Shown here: positions 6,772-13,877 of the stretch, in pieces
How positions within the stretch are numbered: position 1 is the first letter of the stretch
Layout: each line of letters opens with the position of its first letter
From: a bacterium
GTDB lineage: Bacteria > Patescibacteriota > Patescibacteriia > Patescibacteriales > JALTFF01
Direction of reading: 5' to 3'
DNA: 14,162 nucleotides
Assembly (NCBI GenBank): GCA_027007465.1
Contig: JALTFF010000002.1
Location: forward strand, 1-14,162
Position numbers and translations under genes: made by a program
The notes under the pieces: model-generated
The model's input: the letters and a program-made list of their open reading frames with translations, nothing else
Databases searched by the model: none
What the model was told of the DNA's origin: nothing

Positions 6772-7662
6772 ATGTTATTAAGAAAATTAGTCTTTTATGT
6801 ATTTATATTAGCTTGTTTAACTTTTTATACTTCTGCGAGTGTTTTAGCTTATGCTCATTATTTAAAAGGGCCTGGAGATATAAAATTTTCTAAAAAATTA
6901 AGCAAATATATATCCACAAAAAAGAAATTAAAAGAAATAGCTGGAAAAACAGGAGAAGCGCGTCAAGGACATTTTCTATGTAATAATATAAAAGATAAGG
7001 AGTTTAAAACAATAACTATTTACGAAAGAAGAAAATGCAATGATTGTATATGTAATGATGATGGGAAAAAACTTTTTCAATATTATGGAGTGGATTGGAA
7101 AAATAAAGGGTTAAAATATGGAAAGCAGGGTAGTTTTTGGCTAAATAATAATTTAACTGTTAATGGAAGCAGAACATATTTAATTGGTTTTGATCCTAAT
7201 ATGCATTGGTTAATGTCTGGTATATATGAACCATCTTGCAATGCGCTTGGAATTGCAAAAAATGGCTTGATTTTTTTTGGCAATGATATGCATTTAGCTT
7301 CAAATTTTCTATTAACTAATAAGGAAGTGAACACAGATAAAATTACAAGTCAAGGTAGTCTTCAGTTTAATGGGTTTAATGGAAAACAATTTATTTCTTC
7401 ACCTGATAATGGAATTTTAGATTTTTATGTGGACGCTAATCCTATTTTGCCTTTAAACAAAAGCGCTTATTTAATAAGTATTAATAAGAATAATCTTTAT
7501 AGAACTAACATCAATGATAGTATAGAAATTTTAAGTAGAAAAAAACCAGGAAATAGCTCAACAGCTGTGACAAATAGTTTTAATTTTCAAGGCAGGAATA
7601 TTGAGATTACAGGTCCATTAGAAAATTGGGGGAAAAGAAAAGTTTTGTATTATAGGGATTAG
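6772..7662 (+). CDS. secreted protein of unknown function, shares a domain with the protein at 7981-9954
   Basis: A 296-residue protein with no recognised family. Residues 1-28 are a signal peptide: Arg4/Lys5, a hydrophobic core (about 7-20) and an AYA site with cleavage likely after Ala28. The mature part is basic near its start and has a CxxCxC cluster (Cys89, Cys92, Cys94) plus Cys70 and Cys156. From about 113 to 222 it aligns by eye with residues about 75-178 of the larger secreted protein downstream. The clearest match is GSFWLNNNLTVNGSRTYLIGF (120-140) against GDLWLKDNLAVSGARNYFTGF, followed by similar GIYEPSCNALGIAKN and GSLQFNGFNGKQFIS segments. The pattern suggests beta-strand structure. 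No lipobox, LPXTG motif or C-terminal membrane segment is visible. It starts 2 bp after the YbaK-like gene and ends (TAG) just before a strong hairpin. Confidence 0.8.
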   Translation: MLLRKLVFYVFILACLTFYTSASVLAYAHYLKGPGDIKFSKKLSKYISTKKKLKEIAGKTGEARQGHFLCNNIKDKEFKTITIYERRKCNDCICNDDGKKLFQYYGVDWKNKGLKYGKQGSFWLNNNLTVNGSRTYLIGFDPNMHWLMSGIYEPSCNALGIAKNGLIFFGNDMHLASNFLLTNKEVNTDKITSQGSLQFNGFNGKQFISSPDNGILDFYVDANPILPLNKSAYLISINKNNLYRTNINDSIEILSRKKPGNSSTAVTNSFNFQGRNIEITGPLENWGKRKVLYYRD

Positions 7663-7689
7663 TTTTATATAGGCAATATTAGCAAAGAA

Positions 7690-7733
7690 AAAGGAGCTCA
7701 ACTCCTTTGTGATTTCAGGAGTTGAGCTCCTTT
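7690..7733 (+). terminator. 17-bp perfect hairpin, probable terminator
   Basis: The left arm 7690-7706 (AAAGGAGCTCAACTCCT) is exactly complementary to the right arm 7717-7733, with a 10-nt loop (7707-7716). It starts 27 bp after the stop of the 296-aa secreted protein. The T-run after the stem is weak on the plus strand (TTTATAAGCGTTTTATT). The better T-rich tract (TTTTTCTTT) follows the stem on the minus strand, where no gene needs terminating. A rightward terminator is the simplest reading; an mRNA-stabilising hairpin is the alternative. Confidence 0.55.
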
Positions 7734-7790
7734 ATAAGCGTTTTATTAGGACAGATAAAGGCGCTAAGTAAATCCTAAATTATAAACTCC

Positions 7791-7835
7791 AATTTTCCAA
7801 ACAAACTCTAAATAAAGTTTGGTATTTGGAAAATT
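7791..7835. repeat. second inverted repeat, possible bidirectional terminator or regulatory hairpin
   Basis: AATTTTCCAAA (7791-7801) is perfectly complementary to TTTGGAAAATT (7825-7835). Beyond a 1-by-4 internal loop, AAACT (7803-7807) pairs with AGTTT (7816-7820), leaving an 8-nt loop. The stem is AT-rich with no clear T-tract, so its role (terminator back-up, operator, mRNA element) is open. Confidence 0.4.
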
Positions 7836-7980
7836 AGATATTGTTTACATTGTAAAAAAATAAGTTACTTAAAGATTCTGCTTGTTAGAAAACCAATATT
7901 TTAACAGGGTTTAGATTTAATTTAGTAAAAAATAATAAATAAAGGATATTAAAGAACAATAGTCATTAAAGTATAATTTT

Positions 7981-9954
7981 ATGTTAAAAGTTAATAAGAG
8001 ATTTATAATAAATTTAATTATTTTTATTTTTTTAGTGTTTGGATTTTCTTTTATTATTGATAAGATTGTAAAAGCTTCTTATAATTCAAACGGAAAATGT
8101 TTAAGTGATGAAATTTCAAGCACTTATCAGGGCCAAATTATTGATAGCTTATGGAGTTGCAATAGCAAGAATAGCAAAATCATTTATAGTTTAGAAGATA
8201 ATTTAGTTCGTTTAAGCAGGTTTGGTGATTTATGGTTAAAAGATAATTTAGCGGTTAGTGGAGCAAGAAATTATTTTACTGGATTTGGTAGTTCAAATGA
8301 AACAGGTTTTCATCTTATAGGAAGATACGCAAAAACAGCTTTAATCGGATTTAAAAAAAATAGCCCAGATACTTATATATTTAATCAAGCAGATAGTGTT
8401 TTTAGAACAACATTAGGTAATTATAGAAAAGGAGCTATAAAATTTAAACAAGACAAGCAAGAATATATTTCACCAACAAGAGGAGATAAGATAATAAGAT
8501 TAAATTATTCTGGATTTAATCCAAGCACTATTAGGTGTTCTAATGTTAGTTCGGCAATTAAATGCACTCCATATCCGCATTTTAATTATGGCAATGAAGA
8601 TATTGGTAGCTATGGCTTTGATAAACCAAAGTTAGATAAGGCTACTAACAAATCAACAAATAATCCGCAATTTAACAACCCGCAAGATATTGTGTCAGTT
8701 GGATATTATTTATATGTTGTTGATACTGGCAATCAAAGAATTGTAAAAGTTAAAAAAGATGGAACTGATTGGAAAGTGATAGCAGGAGGAATTTATAAAA
8801 ATTCATGGCAACAGTTTGAAAATCCGCAAAGCATTGCCACAGATGGAACTAATTTATATATTGTTGACACAGGAGAGAAAAGAATTGTTAAAATTAATCT
8901 TAATGGAGATAACTGGACAACATTAGGTAATCATTCTTGGGATTGGCAACCATGGGGAATTGCTTATGCTAATGGCTATATTTTTGTTTCAGATATAATG
9001 CATAAAAGAATACTTGTTGGCAATTTATTTAATAATGGCAATGATTATGCTGTCTTAGGCAAGGATGATTGGGATTGGGATCCAAGAGGAGTTTCTGTTT
9101 ATCACAATAATAAAGATATCTATGATGTTTTTATAGCTGATAAAAAAGGGAGTATTATTCAGACTCAAATTGAATTTAAGAAAACAGGAGTTAAATGGCT
9201 TAATGATAAAAAATGGGTGAAATTTCATAAAAATGGTTGGCAACCAATAAAAGTGATTAAAGTCAAAAGGCAGATAAGTTGCGGTGGCGGTTGTGGCGGT
9301 ATTGCTTGCAGTAACCAATCAATTAGTTTGTTAGCTATAATTGATTCATTACATAAAAAAGTAATCCTAACTAATAGTAAAAAATTTTTTTCAAATGAAA
9401 TATGGAACAAATGTCCTAAAAAATATTGGTGGCAAGAATATGGAAAATTTGGAACAGATGCTAAAAACCAGGAATTTGTTAATCCGACTGGCATAACTGT
9501 CGGTAATGGATCTGATTTCTATATAATTGACAGCGCTAGCAGAGGATCTCTTTCTTTTTATATAAATAATAAGGAAAAATTAAGATTAGCAAATAAAACT
9601 TTACAGCCATATTATCAAGTAAAAAGTTATAACAATTTGAAAGTTGATAATTTAAAAACAGAAGGATTAAGAACAAAAGATGTTAATGGAAAATTTCAAA
9701 GCGTCCATATACATGGAGCAGAGATTTCTTATTGTACGAATTGCAAGTGTTCTGACCCGGAATGCGGTGGTTGCGGTAATAGCACTTGTTATGATTATTG
9801 CCATCAATGGTGGCTTGGTAATCATGACTGTCAATATGATATTTGGGATCCTTGCTGTCGCGTCTGCTGCGACAAAAAAGGGAATTGTAATTGTTGCGGT
9901 TGTTGTGTTACTATTAATGTTGAATGCCATTATGGTTGGGCTTTGGGTTATTAA
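7981..9954 (+). CDS. secreted NHL-type beta-propeller protein with cysteine-rich C-terminal tail, function unknown
   Basis: A 657-residue exported protein. Residues 1-32 are a signal peptide (hydrophobic 9-26, VKA site, cleavage probably after Ala32). About 75-178 is a domain shared with the secreted protein at 6772-7662 (FGDLWLKDNLAVSGARNYF at 81-99). About 231-540 fits six NHL-type propeller blades, starting near FNNPQDI (231), FENPQSI (279), WQPWGI (322), WDPRGV (366), WQPIKV (420) and FVNPTGI (499); blades 1 and 2 carry VVDTGNQRIVKV and IVDTGEKRIVKI. Blade 5 holds a Gly/Cys insertion (CGGGCGGIAC, 434-443). Strand-like NLKVDNLKTEGL (552-563) leads to a tail (584-657) with 18 cysteines, including two CC pairs and CNCCGCC. 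NHL propellers usually bind proteins, nucleic acid or glycans; here a cell-surface binding role is inference. The tail could be disulfide-rich or metal-binding. There is no lipobox, sortase motif or C-terminal anchor. lepA starts 38 bp downstream. Confidence 0.85.
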   Translation: MLKVNKRFIINLIIFIFLVFGFSFIIDKIVKASYNSNGKCLSDEISSTYQGQIIDSLWSCNSKNSKIIYSLEDNLVRLSRFGDLWLKDNLAVSGARNYFTGFGSSNETGFHLIGRYAKTALIGFKKNSPDTYIFNQADSVFRTTLGNYRKGAIKFKQDKQEYISPTRGDKIIRLNYSGFNPSTIRCSNVSSAIKCTPYPHFNYGNEDIGSYGFDKPKLDKATNKSTNNPQFNNPQDIVSVGYYLYVVDTGNQRIVKVKKDGTDWKVIAGGIYKNSWQQFENPQSIATDGTNLYIVDTGEKRIVKINLNGDNWTTLGNHSWDWQPWGIAYANGYIFVSDIMHKRILVGNLFNNGNDYAVLGKDDWDWDPRGVSVYHNNKDIYDVFIADKKGSIIQTQIEFKKTGVKWLNDKKWVKFHKNGWQPIKVIKVKRQISCGGGCGGIACSNQSISLLAIIDSLHKKVILTNSKKFFSNEIWNKCPKKYWWQEYGKFGTDAKNQEFVNPTGITVGNGSDFYIIDSASRGSLSFYINNKEKLRLANKTLQPYYQVKSYNNLKVDNLKTEGLRTKDVNGKFQSVHIHGAEISYCTNCKCSDPECGGCGNSTCYDYCHQWWLGNHDCQYDIWDPCCRVCCDKKGNCNCCGCCVTINVECHYGWALGY

Positions 9955-9992
9955 TATTGCTTTTTAATTAGAAATAGCCTATCATAAAGCTG

Positions 9993-11828
9993 ATGAATAA
10001 AAGTAATATTCGTAATTTTTGTATTATTTCACATATTGATCATGGAAAGTCAACCTTAGCTGACAGAATGTTAGAATTGACGAAAACAGTTGAAAAATAC
10101 AAAATGAAAAAACAATTTTTAGATCAGATGGATATTGAGCGTGAACGTGGAATTACTATAAAATTGCAGCCAGTAAGAATGATTTATAAAATACAAGATC
10201 GTCCTTATATTTTAAATTTGATTGATACACCTGGGCACATTGATTTTAATTATGAGGTTTCACGATCATTAGCAGCTGTTGAGGGCGCTATTTTATTGGT
10301 TGACGCAAGTCAAGGAATTCAAGCGCAAACAATAGCAAATTTATATTTGGCAATAGAGCAAAATTTAACTATTATTCCAGTAATAAACAAGATTGATTTA
10401 ATAGGCGCAAACATTAGCAAAACAACAAAGGAAATAGCAAAATTAATAAAGGACAAAGCGATTCTTGCTTCTGCAAAAACAGGCAAAGGTGTTGATGATA
10501 TTTTAAAAGCCATAGTAGAAAAAATACCAGCCCCAATGGGCAATATTAACAAACCGTTAAGAGCTTTGATTTTTGACAGTATTTATGATGAATACAAAGG
10601 CGTTATAGCTTATGTTAGGATAGTTGATGGAAAAGTAAAAAAAGGTGATAAAATAAAGATATTTACATCAAATGAACAGAGTGAAACATTAGAAGTTGGA
10701 ATTTTTACTCCAAATTATACACCAATAAAAGAATTAAGAGCTGGAGAGATTGGCTATATTATCACTGGCTTGAAAAATGTGGAGCAATGTAGTGTTGGCG
10801 ATACAATTACTTTAGCTAAACATAAAAATCAAGATGAGGATTTTAAAATTATTCCATTGCAAGGATATAAAAAACCAAAACCAATGGTATTTAGCGGAAT
10901 TTATCCTCAGCAAGGCAATGATTATCAGCAATTAAAAAATGCCATAGAAAAATTAAAGTTAAATGACGCTTCATTGACTTATCAGTATGAACAGTCAATT
11001 GCCTTAGGACAAGGATTTCGTTGCGGGTTTTTAGGCTTGCTTCATTTGGAGATTTTTCAAGAACGTTTAAAAAGAGAATATGATTTAGATATTATTATTA
11101 CAACTCCGAGTGTTGCTTATAAAGTGACTTTAAACAAAGTTGTAAAAAAACAAAACAAAATTAATGATTTTGAAACAATAATTATCCATAGCCCTTTAGA
11201 GTTGCCTTATCCAAGCCAGATAAAAAAAATAGAGGAACCGTGGTTGGATTTAAATATCATTACTCCAAAAAATTATCTTGGCAAAGTAATGGAATTAGTT
11301 AAAGCTAAAAGAGGGATTTATTCAAGTTTAGAATATTTAGATCAGTCAAGAGTAATTTTACATTACAGATCACCAATGTCTGCTATTTTGACTGATTTTT
11401 ATAATAAATTAAAGTCAGTAAGCCAAGGTTATGCTTCTGTAAATTATGAATTTAGTCATTATCAGCAAGTAGATATAGTAAGATTAGATATTTTAATTGC
11501 TGAAGAAATTGTTGAACCTTTGAGCATACTTGTTTACAGAGATGAGGCTTATCATAAAGCTAGGAAGATATTAAGCGCTTTAAAAAAGACAATTCCTCGT
11601 CAATTATTTGAAGTAAAGTTACAAGCTGTTTTAGGCAGTAAGGTTATAGCTAGTGAGAGAATTCCACAATTACGAAAAGATGTGACAGCAAAATTATATG
11701 GAGGAGATGTTACAAGAAAAAGAAAATTATTAGAAAAACAGAAAAAAGGAAAAAAGAAAATGAAGTTATTAGGAAAAGGTCGTGTAAATATTCCAAGCAA
11801 AGCTTTTCTGGCTGTATTAAAACAGTAG
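9993..11828 (+). CDS. lepA: elongation factor 4 (LepA), ribosome back-translocating GTPase
   Basis: LepA/EF4 is a translational GTPase that acts on stalled or misassembled ribosomes and is implicated in 30S biogenesis and initiation. The 611 residues match the usual length of about 600. G domain: HIDHGKS (14-20), RGITIK (52-57), DTPGH (78-82), NKID (132-135) and SAK (160-162). Domain II, the EF-G-like domains III and V (LGLLHLEIFQERLKREYDLD and onwards) and the LepA-specific C-terminal domain follow, ending in GKGRVNIPSKAFLAVLK, a hallmark of LepA. The absence of an EF-G domain IV separates it from fusA. The start MNKSNIRNFCIISHIDHGKS is the normal N-terminus. It lies 38 bp after the cysteine-rich secreted protein gene. 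No Shine-Dalgarno is visible. The stop is TAG. Confidence 0.97.
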   Translation: MNKSNIRNFCIISHIDHGKSTLADRMLELTKTVEKYKMKKQFLDQMDIERERGITIKLQPVRMIYKIQDRPYILNLIDTPGHIDFNYEVSRSLAAVEGAILLVDASQGIQAQTIANLYLAIEQNLTIIPVINKIDLIGANISKTTKEIAKLIKDKAILASAKTGKGVDDILKAIVEKIPAPMGNINKPLRALIFDSIYDEYKGVIAYVRIVDGKVKKGDKIKIFTSNEQSETLEVGIFTPNYTPIKELRAGEIGYIITGLKNVEQCSVGDTITLAKHKNQDEDFKIIPLQGYKKPKPMVFSGIYPQQGNDYQQLKNAIEKLKLNDASLTYQYEQSIALGQGFRCGFLGLLHLEIFQERLKREYDLDIIITTPSVAYKVTLNKVVKKQNKINDFETIIIHSPLELPYPSQIKKIEEPWLDLNIITPKNYLGKVMELVKAKRGIYSSLEYLDQSRVILHYRSPMSAILTDFYNKLKSVSQGYASVNYEFSHYQQVDIVRLDILIAEEIVEPLSILVYRDEAYHKARKILSALKKTIPRQLFEVKLQAVLGSKVIASERIPQLRKDVTAKLYGGDVTRKRKLLEKQKKGKKKMKLLGKGRVNIPSKAFLAVLKQ

Positions 11829-11932
11829 CTATCATAAGAGCGCTTTTAAAGGATTTCTCCTGATGTTAGAATAGCAAATCTTTAGTATATTTAAGCAATA
11901 TCATATCTGCATATTATTTTAAAATAAATTTT

Positions 11933-12028
11933 ATGTTAACAAAAAAAACACAAAAAATAGTCTGGATAATATTATCTATAATGATTATTATCTCAATGAT
12001 ATTTTGGTCAATGTCGTTTATGTTTTAA
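11933..12028 (+). CDS. 31-residue single-pass membrane peptide
   Basis: This frame runs from ATG to TAA. The peptide has a basic N-terminus (MLTKKTQK, 1-8) and then one hydrophobic segment to the C-terminus (about 9-31, IVWIILSIMIIIS and on, ending SFMF), so it should be a small inner-membrane protein with its N-terminus in the cytoplasm. It starts 104 bp after lepA and ends 9 bp before recJ, close enough for cotranscription with recJ. From general knowledge, similarly short K-rich single-helix proteins are common hypothetical genes in CPR genomes, but I cannot name a family. No Shine-Dalgarno is visible, as for most genes here. Composition alone could produce such a frame in AT-rich DNA, which keeps confidence moderate. 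Confidence 0.55.
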   Translation: MLTKKTQKIVWIILSIMIIISMIFWSMSFMF

Positions 12029-12037
12029 ATCTAAATT

Positions 12038-13861
12038 ATGAAAAAATGGATTGTTGCTAAAAAATTTAATAAAGAATTAAAAAAACAATTACCAGAGTTA
12101 TCAGATATTTCATTACAATTGCTTTTTAATCGTCAAATTATTTCAAGAAAAGAAATAGATAATTTTTTATATCCAGATTATGATAAAGGAATTATAAATC
12201 CATTTTTATTTAAAAAAATGGATAAAGCAGTTGATAAAATATTTAAATATTTAGAAAATAATGAAAAAATTTGTATTTATGGGGATTATGACGCTGATGG
12301 CGTAACATCAACTGCTTTATTAACAAAAATATTTAAAAAATTGGGCGCTAAAGTGCAAGTATATATACCAGATAGACAGACAGAGGGTTATGGATTAAAC
12401 AAGCAAGCTATTAAAGGATTAGCTAAAAATGGCGTTAAACTTATTATCACAGTAGATTGTGGGACATCTAACAAAGAAGAGGTTGACTTGGCAAAAAAGT
12501 TAGGAATTGAAGTAATAATCACAGATCATCATCAACCACCAAAGCATTTACCAAATTGTCTTATTATAAACCATAAGTTAGAGAATGAAACATATCCAGA
12601 TAAAAATTTAGCTGGCGTAGGCGTTGCCTATAAATTAGCTCAAGGTTTAATCAATAAATGTAGAACTAAAAATGAAGAATGTCCAATTAATAATGGATTT
12701 GAAAAATGGCTATTAGATTTAGTAGCCATTGGAACTGTTGCAGATTGCGTGCCATTATTAGGTGAAAATAGAATTTTAGTAATTTATGGATTAAAAGTTT
12801 TAAATAAGACAAGAAGAATAGGTATAAAAGAGCTGGTTAGATCAGCTGGATTAGATAAGACTGAAAAAAATAATACTTTTTTAGGAGTAAGTCAATGGCT
12901 TAATAAAACTATTCATTCTAACAAAAATCAAATATTTGGAAAAGAATTAAATAGTTATAGCATTGGTTTTCAAATTGCTCCACGTTTAAATGCAGCTGGA
13001 AGATTGGATCATGCTAATACAGCTTATGAATTATTAACAACAGAATCACCTATGGTAGCGGCAGCAATAGCTGATAAGTTAGAAGAAACTAATAAAAAAA
13101 GACAAAATTTAATTATTGAAATAACAAAACAAGCTGATAGCCAAGTTAATCTAAAAGATAAAATTATAGTTGTTATTGACCCATCTATAAAAAAAAGCTG
13201 TTCTAATCAAAATAATTATTGGCATATAGGCGTGATTGGTTTAGTAGCTGGCAGATTAACAGAAAAATATAATAGGCCAGCTATTGTTATAACTAAAAAT
13301 CAGGGGAAAATCATTAGCTCTTGCAGAAGTATTCCAGAGTTTGATATTATTAGCGCTTTGCAAAGCTTAGATAAATATCTTCTTAGATATGGCGGGCATA
13401 AGCAAGCAGCTGGGTTTACTTTAAAGTCAGAAAAACAATTAGATAATTTTGTAAAAGATATTAAAAATTTTACTAAAGAAAAATTAAAAAATGAAAAGCT
13501 ATTGCCCAATATTAAGATTGAAGCTGAGATTAAATTAAGTCAAGTTGATAAATTGTTATTAAATGATATTAAAAGGTTTGAACCTTATGGAGAATGTAAT
13601 AATAGGCCAAAATTTTTAACTAAAAATTTAAAAATAATAAACAAAATCAAAGTTGGAAAAGAATCTAACCATTTAAAATTATTATTACAAGAAGATGGTA
13701 GCGCAAAGATTTATGAAGCTATTTATTTTTATGATAATAATAATTGGTATAATAAGTTTAATATTAAAGATAGAATAGATTTAGTTTATTATTTAGAAGA
13801 AAATAATTGGAATGGTAGAGAAGATATACAATTGAAAATTATTGATATAAGAAAGACATAA
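12038..13861 (+). CDS. recJ: single-stranded-DNA-specific 5'-3' exonuclease RecJ
   Basis: RecJ degrades single-stranded DNA 5' to 3' in recombination and repair, using Mn ions bound by DHH-family motifs. The 607-residue protein is slightly longer than E. coli RecJ (577). Motifs: ICIYGDYDADGVTSTALL (78-95), TVDCGTSN (138-145), ITDHHQPP (161-168), LAGVGVAYKLAQ (191-202), AIGTVADCVPLLGENR (230-245), APRLNAAGR (314-322), HIGVIGLVAGRL (396-407), and the DHHA1 motif RYGGHKQAAGF (450-460). A C-terminal OB-fold-like region (about 500-605) completes it. It lies 9 bp after the small membrane peptide and 16 bp before an RNase HI-like gene. It is distinct from the shorter DHH phosphoesterase at 2569-3555: both share DHH and GGHxxAAG motifs, but the RecJ core between them is longer. 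Confidence 0.96.
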   Translation: MKKWIVAKKFNKELKKQLPELSDISLQLLFNRQIISRKEIDNFLYPDYDKGIINPFLFKKMDKAVDKIFKYLENNEKICIYGDYDADGVTSTALLTKIFKKLGAKVQVYIPDRQTEGYGLNKQAIKGLAKNGVKLIITVDCGTSNKEEVDLAKKLGIEVIITDHHQPPKHLPNCLIINHKLENETYPDKNLAGVGVAYKLAQGLINKCRTKNEECPINNGFEKWLLDLVAIGTVADCVPLLGENRILVIYGLKVLNKTRRIGIKELVRSAGLDKTEKNNTFLGVSQWLNKTIHSNKNQIFGKELNSYSIGFQIAPRLNAAGRLDHANTAYELLTTESPMVAAAIADKLEETNKKRQNLIIEITKQADSQVNLKDKIIVVIDPSIKKSCSNQNNYWHIGVIGLVAGRLTEKYNRPAIVITKNQGKIISSCRSIPEFDIISALQSLDKYLLRYGGHKQAAGFTLKSEKQLDNFVKDIKNFTKEKLKNEKLLPNIKIEAEIKLSQVDKLLLNDIKRFEPYGECNNRPKFLTKNLKIINKIKVGKESNHLKLLLQEDGSAKIYEAIYFYDNNNWYNKFNIKDRIDLVYYLEENNWNGREDIQLKIIDIRKT

Positions 13862-13877
13862 ATATGGATCTTATAAT

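Larger units (their letters stand above)
7663..7980. other. 318-bp intergenic region with hairpins between the two secreted-protein genes
   Basis: It holds a long perfect hairpin (7690-7733), a short inverted repeat TTAGGA/TCCTAA (7746-7751 and 7773-7778), and a second strong hairpin (7791-7835). The rest (about 7836-7980) is very AT-rich and presumably carries the promoter of the 657-residue protein. I cannot pick a convincing -35/-10 pair. A TATAAT at 7972-7977 lies too close to the ATG. No coding sequence or RNA gene is evident. Confidence 0.7.

Noticed and set aside
7972..7977. Perfect TATAAT before the 657-aa secreted protein
   Set aside because: Only 3 nt separate it from the ATG, so transcription would start at or after the start codon, and there is no good -35. 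The signal peptide requires this ATG. Likely chance in AT-rich DNA.
9680..9967. 95-codon frame overlapping the cysteine-rich tail in another frame
   Set aside because: The main frame continues the propeller protein without a break. The alternative product is a hydrophobic Val/Ala/Ile frame caused by the repeated TGC/TGT/GGT codons.
13872..13877. TATAAT immediately before the RNase HI-like start
   Set aside because: It abuts the ATG and would start transcription inside the gene. The 16-bp gap to recJ indicates cotranscription instead.
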